NCBI GenBank assembly: GCA_020796225.1
Contig: CM036771.1
Span: 33,120,703 to 33,184,702 of the forward strand
Direction: 5' to 3'
Length of the DNA: 64,000 nucleotides
From: Arion vulgaris
Lineage: Eukaryota > Mollusca > Gastropoda > Stylommatophora > Arionidae
Below the pieces are notes generated by a model. The model made no database searches, was not told the DNA's origin, and saw only the letters and a program-made list of their open reading frames with translations. Below are positions 10,743 to 23,754 of the stretch, piece after piece. Numbering within the stretch: the stretch's first letter is position 1; each line of letters opens with the position of its first letter. Position numbers and translations under genes: made by a program.

Positions 10743-10975
10743 TGAGCGTCTGTAGCTCAAGCGGTAGTGAGCTTGATCACGAACCTTTTCGTACCTGGTT
10801 CAAATCCCACGGTGGGCAAGTTTGGAAGCAAATTGTTTCCTGTGGGATTTTACAAAAGTAAAAATAGACCTCACTGTTCAGAAAGCAATGGCAAACTACT
10901 GAACGTATAGTGGTGCCTAGAAAATCAACGACTCGTTTACATAGTTGATGGCTACGTCCTTTTTGGATATGACAC
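10743..10975 (+). repeat. tRNA-SINE I, full-length copy
   Basis: GCGTCTGTAGCTCAAGCGGT is an A-box match and CTGGTTCAAATCCCA a near-perfect B-box match, forming a tRNA-like head, followed by TGGGCAAGTTTGGAAGC, AAAAATAGACCTCACTG, CAGAAAGCAATGGCAAAC and GGTGCCTAGAAA. It is absent from the corresponding position of the right arm (near 56,820-57,110), so it inserted after duplication or was lost there. Other copies: 1,605, 4,446, 40,476 and 53,475 (minus). Confidence 0.85.
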
Positions 10976-11274
10976 TATTTTCATTTTCAGATTTCGTACA
11001 AATTAAACCTAAGTGTGTTCACGAATTTTGGAACGAACTATATAATTCATTAGAAATTTCCCAAGCATATAACATGATCAGCTCCAGTTACCAGTTTCAT
11101 CTCCATCATTAGTAACCACTTCAGAATACGTCATTAACGTTACAAAAGACGATGTGATTCAGCACCGAATAAGCTGCGTGATGCTAAGCTTATTGTCTCC
11201 TAAGTCAATGGGTCATTATGATAGGGATCAACCGTGTTTGATGAATCAAGGAACCAACTTATAGAAGCACAATG

Positions 11275-11510
11275 TCTGGGTGGTCTTTGGTTTAGAGTTA
11301 AGCCGTTGCATTGCGTCCCGAAGATCGTTCGTTCAAGTCCAGACAGCGCCGCTCTGTTTACTATTGCATTTTGCTTAGCACAATATTTGCGACAGTAGGC
11401 GTACCATTTCTGCAGAGAGGGACAGAGCCATATGGGATAAAACCTGGTGCAATGAAGTCAATCGTTCTCCGAATACACTTTAGTTGAATGTTCTGAAGTC
11501 GTTTGCTAAT
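11275..11510 (+). repeat. tRNA-SINE II, left-arm copy
   Basis: The tRNA-like head TGTCTGGGTGGTCTTTGG, TTTAGAGTTAAGCCGTTGC (A-box-like) and CGTTCAAGTCCAGACAGC (B-box-like) is followed by a body with GCTTAGCACAATATTTGCG, CTGCAGAGAGGGACAGAG and CCTGGTGCAATGAAGTCAAT. The mirror copy at 56,310-56,515 has GGTTCAAGTCC, a cleaner B box. The body, without this head, also occurs at 34,915-35,155. Confidence 0.75.
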
Positions 11511-11635
11511 CTTCATGTTATTCTTCCATGGAAATAGATGAAATTAAATCAAATCTTTTTCTTTTCTTATTTTATGTAGCTAAAGGCACCGATGAAAGAA
11601 ACATTCTTCTTCTTCATGGCGTTCGTTCTTTGGTA

Positions 11636-12056
11636 CGATCATTATGATCATTCTTATTGTGATATATTGATCATTCTTATTGTGATATATTGATCATTCT
11701 TATTGTGATATATTGAACATTCTTATTGTGATATATTGATCATTCTTATTGTGATATTTTGATCATTCTTATTGTGATATTTTGATCATTCTTATTGTGA
11801 TATTTTGATCATTCTTATTGTGATATTTTGATCATTCTTATTGTGATATTTTGATCATTCTTATTGTGATATTTTGATCATTCATTTTGTGATATATTGA
11901 TCATTCTTATTGTGATATATTGATCATTCTTTTTGTGATATATTGATCATTCTTATTGTGATATATAATTCATCATTTCTATTGTGATATATTGATATTC
12001 TTTTTGTGAAAATTGATCATTCTTATTGTGATATATAATTGATCATTCTTATTTGA
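11636..12056. repeat. 23-bp minisatellite, about 18 copies (left arm)
   Basis: Tandem TTGATCATTCTTATTGTGAT plus ATA or ATT. It mirrors the array at 55,372-55,706 and 56,087-56,140. Two subtypes (GATATATTG and GATATTTTG) are blocked together, as expected from local unit amplification. Confidence 0.9.
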
Positions 12057-12111
12057 TATATAATCCAACAAACCCGTTCGTTATGAAAATAATCTCTTTG
12101 TATATTTGGAA

Positions 12112-12195
12112 TGTCGGTTTTTTGGGGCTGCACCAATATTGACACCTATCTTCTAATGTGGTCAGCGACTGGGATCCACAGCCCTGAAACTCCCG
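12112..12195 (-). repeat. Dispersed repeat D, copy 1
   Basis: GGGGCTGCACCAATATTGAC, ACCTATCTTCTAATGTGGTC and GATCCACAGCCCTGAAACTC are the reverse complement of 50,598-50,680. Function and family unknown. Confidence 0.6.
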
Positions 12196-12257
12196 TTCGG
12201 AAAGACTCACTGCGTTAAGAATGTCATTCTTAATATTCGGCTCATTTATCAGTCTAT

Positions 12258-12259
<2 letters not shown>

Positions 12260-12331
<72 letters not shown>
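12260..12331. repeat. (TA)n microsatellite
   Basis: About 35 TA units with one TG interruption near 12,296. Confidence 0.95.
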
Positions 12332-12333
<2 letters not shown>

Positions 12334-12496
12334 ACCGATTTGCTATCAAGCAATCAATCAGTCGATCAGTCAGTCAGTCAGTTTGTAAGTAAGTCTGCCT
12401 CCCAGTCTGTCTGAATATCAGTCTGTGTGTATGTTAATATGTCTAGCTGTTAGACTGTGTGTCTGTCAGTTTGTCGGTCTGTCAGTTTTTATGGCT

Positions 12497-13935
<1,439 letters not shown>

Positions 13936-14487
13936 CTTCATATTTCCCAGATGGCAGGAGGAAGGACAGTTAGCCAGATAAGAGTAGTATAATTAGATTA
14001 TTTTAGTTGAGATTTGTGTTGTACTTATGAGAAGGCAAAAAAAACGAACATGACGCTTTGTGTAGTAAAATAGGATTTTAGAACAGTTCGGGGTTAGAAA
14101 AACAAAAAAGAGAAAGGGGAAGATGAACACTAACCAATCCTAACTACAATAAAAGAAATATAAACTCATTTAACGCAGGTTTAAATTTTTTGTGGACGTT
14201 ATAAAAAGCAAATACAACACAAAGGAAATAATAAATATCGGAAATGTAATACCATTTTTATATATAATACCCTTAAATGAGGAATGAATGCATCTATAAA
14301 GACGGATAGGTATAAGGACGATAGTAATATCGTTGAGAAAGGGATGCTGAATTATATATATAAAACTCGAAGGAGGAATGAAAGTATCCAGTAAAGATGG
14401 ACTGAGTACAAAGATGATGAAAAATACTATTGCAGCTATAGGCCCATAACTTTCCAATTGTCAAGTCACGTTACCGGGGCCCCTCAA
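13936..14487 (+). repeat. 5' LTR of plus Ty3 element
   Basis: It starts at a CATATTTCCCAGATGGCAGG block equivalent to the TGTCATAGTTCCCCAGATGG start of the minus element's LTRs. The 3' two thirds (GACGGATAGGTATAAGGACG, AAGATGGACTGAGTACAAAG) match 20,690-20,800 of the same element but not the minus element, so the two elements have related yet distinct LTRs. Exact ends are uncertain. Confidence 0.6.
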
Positions 14488-15270
14488 CAATTCAAGTTAT
14501 AAACCAGGGACATTTTAACAAGGTCGAAAAAAAATTATATCGCCCGAACAACCACGAGATCCCATTTTTCCCCCAAAACTTTCTTTTTTTAAACCACCCA
14601 AATTTCATTCTTCTTCGCTCAACTACCGGGGGCCGAGTTTTTTAAATGATTTTTTGCCGGGATTAATGTGTGTATGTTTCGCTTGTTGATGCCACAAGTA
14701 AAGTGGGGGGAATCTATATATGGATATTGATTTGGGCAGGGGAATGATTTCATTGATTTAACATTTCCACATGCTTGATAATATAGATGGACATTACTCT
14801 TTGAAATGTTTTATTAAAACCCTTTGATTTATCCTGCTATACTGATTTTTTGATGGGAATATTACTATTTGTGAGGAATTTTTATAAGGGATTTACACAA
14901 GTTACTGCAACAAGATGAATTGGGTGTTTTACCTTTTGAATTATCAATATTTACAATTATCAAATTTGATATGCCTGGCTGTGGGGGGTTAAAAAGAAAA
15001 TGCCATTGAATTTTGAACATTGCACATTGAACATTCATAATTAAGCATTGATTTTATTTTACATCCTAAATTTCGAGAAGATGATTTTAGCTCTTTCCAT
15101 ACTTTTAATTTGCTATATTTTAAAATGTGGAATTTTGATTCCTCTTACAGGATACCTAGTGGCAGCATTTTTGTATATTGTTCTTTTCATAATAATTACT
15201 TATACAAATTGTGCTCTTCAAGGGGCTTATATATTTTTTTAGTTTTATCGGTGATGGGATTGATGTTTTT
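14488..15270 (+). other. Leader region of plus Ty3 element
   Basis: The second half aligns by eye with 28,210-28,640 reversed: ATCAAATTTGATATGCCTGG, TTTTGAACATTGCACATTGA, TAGCTCTTTCCATACTTTTA, CTCTTACAG and AATTACTTATACAAATTGTG. No PBS can be assigned because the LTR end is uncertain. No coding region is seen. Confidence 0.55.
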
Positions 15271-16200
15271 TTAAGGGAGTCTCACAGAGGCATGAGGTAG
15301 GTCGGTGAGGAGGACGTTGGAGGTATTCCTTGTACTGGACCCTGCAGTTTGGGGAATTTGGTTTGGAGGAAGGCTTTCCACCTTTGGTTGCTTATCAGCA
15401 GGGAACCCCCTCGTCCTCCCTGTCGGCCCCCCGGACATTTGGGGGTTCGTGATGGCCCCTCTGGGGAGAGTTTGGGGGGACATCCGACATTAGGGACGTT
15501 TTGGGGGGGGAAGGCGGGAAGGTAAATGCGTTTTGAGCACCTGACTCAGTCCGGGGGAACTTGCCATCCAGATGATGAGGTAAAGGGGACCCAGAGCCCT
15601 GTTCGGGCCCCCTTGTGTTTGGGACAACAGATCGCCCTCTGGCTACGTCTCCCCCCTTTTTTCCCCTTTTTCCGAAAGGGAACACCCCTGACATTCCCAC
15701 GAAAAGCTTTCATGAAAGTCACCACCTGGGTCTGGGAGGGGTCGATTCCCTGATCCCAAAAACTAGGGATCACTTGTGGCATCCCTAAGAAAACGGGTTT
15801 TGGTTCTAGCAGATATGCCCAAAGGTTGCAGGAGCACCCTCCACTACCTCCTGCAATGCAGAGATGAGGCGTTGGAGGGGAGTCCAATCCCACCCCGGGA
15901 TGGATTCAAAATTTGGACGATTGGGGGGTGGGAAAACCCCAGAGTCCAGGATGGTCGGGAAGGGAATACCCCCCGGGGCCACCGTCCTGATTCCCCGGGG
16001 CCCGGGGTTTTGTACCTACCCCCGCTTCCAGGGGGGGAGATGGGGGATACCCTCCACGCTCCGCTGCTCGCGTGGTTTGGAGGCCGAGCAGGCTTGTGGG
16101 GTTAATAATTTAAAGGGCCCCACCAGGAGAGGGGAAAGACCCGGGGTGCCAGGAAACGGGGCCAGAACAAAAGATGGTGGGAAAACCCAACTACTGGGGA
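15271..16200 (+). pseudogene. gag-like region of plus Ty3 element, degraded
   Basis: This occupies the gag position between the leader and the protease. It is unusually rich in G and C runs, and overlapping open frames of 60-120 codons on both strands reflect that composition. The matching minus-strand gag region (27,720-28,200) helps to place it, but no capsid or CCHC knuckle can be read confidently. No intact protein is made. Confidence 0.4.
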
Positions 16201-16212
16201 TATGGAAAAGGG

Positions 16213-16464
16213 GGAAATGTGTTTAGGTGTCTTATTGACACGGGGTCTCAGGTTTCCCCCTTTTCAGAAAGTGCTTTTTTCCCATTTTTTCCAGAGCTAG
16301 TCAAAAGGGGGGATAATTGGGTGCAGCTAAAAGCTGAAAAGGGACTTAATACCTTACGGGCCATTTATTGCTTTGTTTATAATACTTATTTTACGAAGGG
16401 ATTTAAAGGTTTTAAAGAACCCCACCGTGTGTTTAATTTGTATTTTTGGGGAAAAATATTTTAG
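16213..16464 (+). pseudogene. Retroviral-type aspartic protease, plus Ty3 element
   Basis: The frame FRCLIDTGSQVSPFSESAF contains the D-T-G-S catalytic motif of pepsin-like retroelement proteases, followed by RGDNWVQLKAEKGLNTLRAI. The minus element has DTGSQVSLSQSAF and GDNWVQLKAAM at the equivalent place, confirming homology. The protease normally matures Gag-Pol as a dimer. The frame ends early at 16,464, so it is a remnant. Confidence 0.7.
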
Positions 16465-16869
16465 GTCTGGGTTTTTTTCCCCAATTCTAGGTTTTTCCCC
16501 AGCCCTACCCGATGGGGGCCCCCCTTTTTTCCCACCCTTTTTTTTGGCTTAGGGAAATCGTTTTGGGATTTCTTGGGGGTGGGGCGGAAAGGGGGGAAGG
16601 TAGGGGTGGCAGGTATTTTTGAATCCAACCGTTTTTTGCTGAAAAGGGAAAAGGCGCAATACTGTAATGTTTTAAAATGGGGAAATTTTTTAAATTCATG
16701 TTTTGAATTTTAAAAAAGATGTTTTTTCAAATGGGACAGGGAGGAATATTTGTAAAAATTCTTCTAGTGGGGGAATTTTAATGTCATCTCTAAACCCGTG
16801 GAATGTGCATTTTTGGGGAAAAGTTTGGGTTTTTGGGCCATCGAACAAAAATTGACCCCGATTTGATTT

Positions 16870-17460
16870 GAAAGAATGCATGGATCTCCCAATAAAAAAG
16901 TTGAATGTTGTTCTGGGGGAGAATATGATGAGTATTTTCGTATAATGATTTTGATGTTGGTTATGCTGACAAAGTTCAGAGAGATTCGTTTCGGATACCC
17001 CCCCTATTGTTGGTTTGGGGAACCCCGCCGGCGTTTTACAGAGGTGCAGAACCATATTGGGATCTCCTACAGAAACATATTCGGGAGAGGTCACCCCTCG
17101 CCCAGTAGTATTAAAAGAAGAAGAATGGAATTTTGCCCCTCGTGGATTATGGGAAAACAAAAAGACTATTGGATGCGTCCCCCTTTACCTCGCATTGATG
17201 ACTACTTGGACCCCTGAATGGTGCGTTTTTACCATTGGTTTAACCAGTGGGTACTACCGGGAATGAAACAGGAGGAATAGAAAAAACCTTTTTTTGTCCC
17301 CTTTTGGATTGTATGAATATACAAGAATGCAAGGATTATAATTTGGGGACTTTTCAACGCCTAATGCAAAATCAATGTCAGATTTCGTTTAAACTTACAG
17401 TATATTTAGATGATATGTTGTTTTTTCAAAGATTTGATGAATTTGATTCTTTTAGGTAAT
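16870..17460 (+). pseudogene. Reverse transcriptase remnant, plus Ty3 element
   Basis: Pieces of a Ty3-type RT lie in shifting frames: VVLKEEEWNFAPRGLWENKK (degraded start of the fingers), LTSGYYRE, FFCPLLDCMN and, at 17,391-17,457, KLTVYLDDMLFFQRF, which keeps the Y-L-D-D catalytic motif. The matching region in the minus element has lost that motif to a stop. RT copies the element RNA into cDNA. Frameshifts are frequent. Confidence 0.7.
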
Positions 17461-17539
17461 GTGTGAAAGATAAAATCAAGGATAAAGTTAACCTTAATAA
17501 ATTTTTTTTGGATTGTTTTTTTTAGGTCACAATTTCAGG

Positions 17540-17840
17540 AAAGGGCACACAACCAAAAAAGATATTTTTTTAAAATTTTTGCAATTTTTACTACGTAAAG
17601 AAGGGCTTTTCGGGGTTTTGGGGGATTAAAAAATTTTTCCTGTTTAAAATTAAGATTGTAAAGTTTTTTGAGATCTTCAACAAAAATTGATTTCGCACCC
17701 CTTATGGGGTTCCCCATTTTTGGGATCCATTTATCTTTGGGCATTGACGGCTTTAGTGGTCTGGGGGGCGGGAGCCAGCAGCAAATTCTACGTAAAGAAT
17801 AGCATGCCATGGACCCCCAGAGAAGAGAAAAAAAAAAGAG
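17540..17840 (+). pseudogene. RNase H remnant, plus Ty3 element
   Basis: Between 17,690 and 17,835 the frame reads PLMGFPIFGIHLSLGIDGFS then GLGGGSQQQ, aligned to ILGFPDFGSPFILDIDASFS and GLGAVLSQQQD in the minus element. The first conserved Asp of Ty3 RNase H corresponds to D in ILDIDA. A weak, frame-broken relic. Confidence 0.55.
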
Positions 17841-18349
17841 TAGTTTTAAACTAGAATTTTGGGGGTTTGAAATGGGTATAAAAAAGTTTTGTTCTAATTT
17901 GGGGAAAAGGTGACTGTTTTTTCTGATAATAAGGGTTTATTTTTCAAATAAGGGAACTAGGGGATGAACAAAGGTGGCTATCTCAGTTTTGTTATTACAA
18001 AATCAAAATCGTAAAGGTACATTAAAAAAAATGCGATTTTTTATCACGGTATCCCGCCCAGACGCAGGACGGGGGCCCAAGATGCCTTTGTCTGAGGATA
18101 GGGAAATTGAAAACCCTGTTTTTAACCAAGTTTAAAGTGGGTGATGGAATTTTGCAAAGAAACAACATGTCCTAAGTTTTAAAGAAAACAAAAAAAAAGG
18201 AGGGCTTGGGGACTAAAAGGGAAAAGGCCCTGGAAACCTGGGGGTTCCGGAAGCAAAAGGCGGTTACACGATGTTTTATTAAGAGGAATACTTTTTATTT
18301 GAAGGGGTGAGGGAAAAAGGGGGTGGGTTAAAATTAGACAGTTTGAGAT

Positions 18350-19120
18350 TGATTTTATTCATGAAAACGGTCATCAAGGGCGGAGGAATTGGGATTATTA
18401 AAAAACTGATTTTTTTGGTGTGGAATGAATGGGGATGTCAATAAATTTGGTGAAATTTTTTTCCATTTGTATGTCTAAACCAAAGAAGAACACCTATATA
18501 TTGTGCCAACCCCGTTGAGATGGTTGCCCTGGATTTGTTGAACTTCCAAGAGATTCTATGGGGTTTTAAAAATATCTTGAAGACTGATGTGTTTACTAAG
18601 TATGTTCGCTTCCCTAATTACCAAACTGCAAAACAGTGGCAGAAGTCATAAGAGAGATGGGTCCCAGACTTTGGGATACCCAGAAATTTACTGACCCAAA
18701 GGAAAAGGGTTTGAGTCCCCCATTGTTCTTGGGAAATTCGGATGGGAAAAATCCAAGACCACCACAAAAACCGAGGGAATGCCATTTAAAGATTTAATAG
18801 GGCATTGTTGGGTTGCCCTTCATTAGAGGATGGATAAAGTGGAATGGTTTTTGACATGACCCAATATAGTGTTAGGGCAAAATTACTCCCATACTTCTAC
18901 TGGGGGGTCACCATACTTTTTTTCCCTTTTGGGAGACATCCTCAATTAATAAATTTTTTCATAGAAGATGTATTTCATCCTGACGACAGAGAAAAACATT
19001 TGGTCTGTCCTGAAAAGGGGATTAAGGGGGCTATAGAGAGGTAAAAAGGTTGGTACTCCAAAACAAGCGACATTAAAAAGGAAAATTTGATATTATACCA
19101 TTGGGTAGTATGGAGAGAAA
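18350..19120 (+). pseudogene. Integrase remnant, plus Ty3 element
   Basis: HENGHQGRRNWDY (zinc-binding H-x3-H part), then LPNCKTVAEVIREMGP near 18,620, then FFPFGRHPQL near 18,915-18,950 and FIEDVFHPDDREKHLVCPEK at 18,956-19,017. The same blocks are in the minus element's integrase in the same order. The D-D-E core cannot be read intact. It would insert the cDNA into host DNA. Confidence 0.65.
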
Positions 19121-20281
19121 TGAAGTAGGGGTGCAAAAATTTGGGAAAACCCTTTTTTCCCAAAGGTTATGGGGAGGGCAGACACCGATGTTCAATCAGG
19201 CATTAGAAGTCCCATTAATGACGAGCCAATCTCGGCTGATATATCGCCCATCAAAAGATGGAGAATTCGAGTAATTCATGAACATAATTTTTGTTTGCTT
19301 TTTAATGTCCCTCTCCTGAGATATCCAGAAAATGGTATTATTCCAAAAAGGCGTGTCATTGGGACAATTGTGGATTGTCAAAAATTTTAGGGGTCTAGAA
19401 AAAAAAACCGAGGGGTTGGGAAGCCCACTGCATGGAAGAGGTTTCCTTTAAAAATTTAATTTTATTACCAAATTTGAGGTTTAAATGTGAAAGGGGGGGA
19501 TATTTTATAACAAAATTTACATTATTTTAATTTTAAAGGGGGGAATTTTATTTGATGTTGAGGGAAACATTAACTTTCAAAGTTTTGTTGATTGGTATTT
19601 TGATTCCTTTTTATTTTTTTTTTATTCCCGGGATTGGGGTTTTTAAAATTAATATATGATGTTTATTTGATCATATAAGTTGTTCCATATTTGTTTGGCT
19701 TGTTAAAAACTTGGGAGTTTATTATTTCCCTGGGCGGGGGGTTTTTAAATGGAGCATAAAGTGAAAATTTTAAGTTATATATATGTTTTTCTTTTTTTTC
19801 GATTTGTAATTGTTTTTTTTTTTTTGGGTTTGATAATGAAAGACTCTGACATGAAAAAAGACATAGTGAGAGTAATATGATGCAAGGGCCCTAAACCAAT
19901 ACTACCCAGGAGAATGGATGTCTCAGTACAGCCACCTATTCCCAAAGGTTTTGGTGGGGCGCGTCGGGGTTAAGGCTGTGTTTCATTTTGATTAATAATG
20001 TGATTAATTTCTATTCATGGTTTGCACAAGAGCACAGAGGGAGCTGTTGTTAACCATGGTCACCAACCGTTCGGTCGCCCCAAACTTTTTTGGGCTGTTT
20101 CCCCCTTTTGCTGTTCAATGGGCCTCCCGAGATCCCAGGGTTTTTTTTTACCATGGGGCGAGAGGGTTTTTGGGAGCCAGGAAAAGGAGGCGACTTTTCC
20201 CTTTAGTCACCACCTAATCACCCTACGGGAAAACTACCGTAATTTTTCAATTTTCCGTCGGGAGGCGAGGTCTCCAAGGGG
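19121..20281 (+). other. Post-integrase region of plus Ty3 element
   Basis: It contains a block encoding DTDVQSG, then SPINDEPISADISPI and VPLLRYPENGIIPKRRVIGT, with equivalents in the minus element at about 23,440-23,720. A T-rich non-coding part follows to 19,850, then a G-rich segment before the 3' LTR. No envelope-like gene or transmembrane protein is recognised. Confidence 0.45.
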
Positions 20282-20868
20282 TGTCCAGAAAGGGCGGGGG
20301 AATGGATTTACTGAAGTTGATAGAAATTAGATTTTTTAATAGTTTAGACTATGTGTTTTACTTTTGAAAGGGAAAATAACTACGAGACATGACGCTTTTT
20401 TGTAAAATAGTGATTTTTTTAACAGGCAGGTTAGTAAACATGGGGAGACAGAGAAAGCAGCGAAGATGAACGGGCGTATTTTTGTTTACCTAATGCCATA
20501 ATACTAAAAACAAAAAATGAACTACACAACGTCCTTTTGGAAGTTTTGGGATCAGTTCCATCATGTCACCACACGCCACCAATACCAATCACAACAGGAC
20601 AATAATAAATATCATTGTGAAATGATACTACCATTTTTTATATATATAAAACCAAATGAGGGAAAATGCATCTGATAAAGACGGGGTCGGTATAAGGACG
20701 ATAGTAAAATCGTTGAGAAATGATCGCTGCAATTATATATATATACTCTGGAAGGAGGAATGAAAGATCAGTAAAGATGGACTAGTACAAAGATGATGAA
20801 AAAAACTTTTCAGCATAGGCCCATAACTCTCTCCCCCTTTTCGTCACGTTCAAGGGGCCCCTTTTAAA
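20282..20868 (+). repeat. 3' LTR of plus Ty3 element
   Basis: Begins TGTCCAGAAAGGGCGGGGG, equivalent to the LTR start of the minus element. It matches the 5' LTR at TGGACTAGTACAAAGATGA and GACGATAGTAAAATCGTTGA. Ends in CCCCTTTTAAAAT just before TCTATC repeats. Confidence 0.6.
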
Positions 20869-21069
20869 ATATCTATCTATTATTATTATCTACCATCTAT
20901 CTATCTTTTTCTATCTATCATCATTTTTATCTATCTATCTATCTACTATTATCTATCTATCTATCTATCTATCATCTATCTATCTATCTACTATTATCTA
21001 TCATCTATCTATCTATCTATCTATCTATTATTATTATTATTATTATTTTTATTTTATCTATTATCTATC

Positions 21070-21100
<31 letters not shown>

Positions 21101-21305
21101 ATCTATTATCTATTCATCTATCTATCTATTTTTATTTCATCTATCTATCTATCTACTTCATCTATCTATCATCACTATCTATCATCATCATCTTATCATC
21201 TATTTTTATCTTTTCTTCTTCATCTTTATCTATCTATCTATCTATCTATCATCTATTATTTTTCATCACATTATTATCTTTTCTATCTATCATCTATCTA
21301 TCATC

Positions 21306-21347
<42 letters not shown>

Positions 21348-21386
21348 TCATTCATTCATCTATCTATCTATTCTATCTATCTTTTC

Positions 21387-21422
<36 letters not shown>

Positions 21423-21432
21423 CATTCATTTC

Positions 21433-21474
<42 letters not shown>

Positions 21475-21489
21475 TCTATCTATCTTTTC

Positions 21490-21533
<44 letters not shown>

Positions 21534-21666
21534 TCTATCTATCTATCTATCATCTATCTATCTTATCTATCTATCTATCTTTTATCATTCATCTATCTAT
21601 CTTCATCATCTATCTATCTTTTCCTTTTCATCTATCTATCTATCTATCTATCTATCTACTTCATTC

Positions 21667-21739
<73 letters not shown>

Positions 21740-21779
21740 ATCTATCTTTTCATCTTTTCATTCATCTATCTATCTATCT

Positions 21780-21849
<70 letters not shown>
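20869..21849. repeat. (TCTA)n tetranucleotide array 2, interrupted
   Basis: About 1 kb of TCTA with many CTTTTC, TCATCATC and TATTAT interruptions. It lies between the 3' LTRs of the two oppositely oriented Ty3 elements. The tetranucleotide keeps the same strand orientation as arrays 1 and 3. Confidence 0.95.
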
Positions 21850-21850
<1 letters not shown>

Positions 21851-22435
21851 GTAATAGTTCCTCCCTTTTTCTGCTCTTTTCCCTATTATTAATGTAGTAT
21901 TATGATGATGTTACTTTTATTTATGACGAAGATTATTTTGTACTTGATTTCGCTTGAGTGTTTATCGAGACGTTGTTGCTTACTTAGGGTTTTAGTCCTT
22001 CTCATATGATTTTGGGTTTCATTCCAATGTCCCCATCCTTTACATATTGCTTTCCTTTTCATATAGTTTTCCTTCTTTATTTAGTTGTTTTTGTAATTGA
22101 TGGTTTTCTCTGACATGTTTATTATATGGTCTTCACAACATTCACATGATGGTACACAGGAAACAACCATAAATCTTTGTCAATTTTTATATTTATTGAT
22201 GTTTGACAGACATACAAAAAAACATCCCTCTTCTTTCAATGTTTTATCTGTCTCCTTGTTTACTCATTCGTTACTAACACGTCACTATTTTTCTACACAA
22301 AAACGTCGTGTCTTGTAGTTATGTGTTGTATTTCTGCATGAGAGTACAAAAATAGTCTCAACTTTAAATAATCTAATTATACTAACTATTTGGCTAACTG
22401 TCCATTCCTCCGCTGCCATCTGGGGAACCATGACA
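21850..22435 (-). repeat. 3' LTR of minus Ty3 element
   Basis: 586 bp. In element orientation it starts TGTCATGGTTCCCCAGATGG and ends AACTATTACA. It matches the 5' LTR throughout (TGATGTTTGACAGACATAC, CGAGACGTTGTTGCTTACTT on the plus strand) with small indels; the short TATTAATAAT-type region near 21,895 differs. Confidence 0.9.
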
Positions 22436-23754
22436 CCCTGAGACCTCGCCCTACCGCGAAATTAAAAAACGCACAGGTAATGTTCAGTAGGGTGATTAGA
22501 GTGGTGAGAGCTGAAAGGGAACAAGTCGCCTCACGTTTAACGTGGCTCACGCCAACCAACATAAAGCCAACCATGGTCGAAAAGAAAAGAAAACCTGACG
22601 GGATCTCTGGAAGACCGTTGAATGAGCAAATGGAACTAGTCACCACAGTCGTTGAAGGGACTCATCAACTGGTCATAGGTGACCATGGTTAAAACAACAG
22701 TAACCCCTGTGCTCTTTGGAAACCAAGTAATAGAAATTAATCAGATAATTATAATTAACTGAAAATATCGCCTATGTTTCCCGACGTCGACCAACAGCAT
22801 AACATTGGCCCAATGTGAGATGGCTTTTGGGACATCCTTTCCCTCACATGAGGTGTAGGGGTCTGAGGGCAGTTTACATCTGTATAGTCACTAACACTAT
22901 GTCTTTTTTTTCCCTGTCAGAGTCTTGTCACATTATCTAAATTCAAACAAAAAACACAAGTTACAAATTGAAAAAAGGAAAAAAAACATATATATAACGT
23001 TAAACTTTTCACGTTATATGTCCTCAACGAGGTAATATAAACCCAAACCCCCAAAACCCCAAGGGAAATAATGAACTCCAAGATTTAACATATGACCAAC
23101 AAATATGAAAACTATATATGATGCCTAATAGCCAACATCATATATTAATATCAACCAACCCCCAATCCTGGGGCATAAATAATCCAAGAATCCAAAATAT
23201 TTCGGATCGACATCAATAACCATATCTAGCAATGAACGGTGAATGTCTGCCATCAACATAAACCCGACCTCAAACATCCCCACCATTATCAATTATCAAA
23301 TAATTAAGTGTGATTATCAAATATCTCCCAATTTCACATTTCAAATTCTAATCCAAGTAACCAAATTAATCTTCCCAACATTTGGAACAACATCATAATA
23401 TCATCGACAGTAGAACTGTCCAACAACCACATTGGGGTTATTTTCAGACTCTTATAAGAGTGTATTAACAATACATATTGTCCCAATGAACACGGCCTTT
23501 TTTGGGAATAATACCATTTTACTAGGATATCCTCAGGAGAGGAGACATTATAAGCATATAGCTTATAAATTATATTCATGAATTACTCAGAATTTCACAT
23601 CTTTGATGTGGCGGCCAGATATCATCAGCCGAGTTTGGGCCTCGCATCATTAATGGGAAATTATAACATAATAGCCTGATTGAACATCGGTGTCTGTACT
23701 CCCGTACACCTGTTGGGAATAAAGGTTTCAATTTATTGACACCCCTACTATGGT
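22436..23754 (-). other. Region between integrase and 3' LTR, minus Ty3 element
   Basis: About 1.3 kb. The part next to the integrase (23,330-23,750) keeps coding-like words in broken frames (TDTDVQSGYYVI, VSSPEDILVKWYYSQK) shared with the plus copy. A minus-strand frame at 22,386-22,646 runs into the LTR and looks incidental. No envelope gene is recognised. The segment just before the LTR, GCGAGGTCTCAGGG in element sense, is a weak polypurine-tract candidate. Confidence 0.5.

Larger units (their letters stand above)
10398..12060. repeat. Left arm of large inverted duplication, inner block
   Basis: This is the reverse complement of about 55,370-57,430. Shared landmarks are GTGGAATCAATCGTTTCAT, GCGTATGCACACACAATTTA, TCATTTGTTCACTATCTCAC, the tRNA-like SINE near 11,275 and the 23-bp minisatellite. 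Homology ends beside the hAT TSD on one side and in the minisatellite on the other. Confidence 0.88.
13936..20868 (+). mobile_element. Ty3/gypsy LTR retrotransposon, plus copy, heavily degraded
   Basis: LTR-like ends (about 13,936-14,487 and 20,282-20,868) flank an internal region whose order matches the minus-strand element: leader with CATTGCACATTGAACATTC, gag-like G/C-rich stretch, protease (DTGSQVS), RT (YLDD), RNase H, integrase. Both ends abut (TCTA)n. Homopolymer runs of G, C and T of 5-9 bases and dense indels distinguish it from the minus copy. No frame survives for long. It could be ancient decay or unpolished sequence. Confidence 0.75.

Noticed and set aside
10743..11350. Functional tRNA genes
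   Set aside because: A and B boxes are present, but the sequences do not form clean acceptor stems and continue into shared SINE bodies; dispersed copies show they are SINE heads.
15271..17220. Many 60-120 codon frames on both strands
   Set aside because: They come from G/C homopolymer-rich Ty3 gag and pol remnants; only the DTGS, YLDD and integrase blocks have homology.
20869..21849. A true palindrome centred between the two Ty3 elements
   Set aside because: The TCTA array does not invert and the LTR 3' parts differ, so separate insertions explain it better than an inverted duplication.
22386..22692. Envelope-like gene of the Ty3 element
   Set aside because: A short frame with hydrophobic residues runs into the LTR, with no signal peptide, cleavage site or partner domain.
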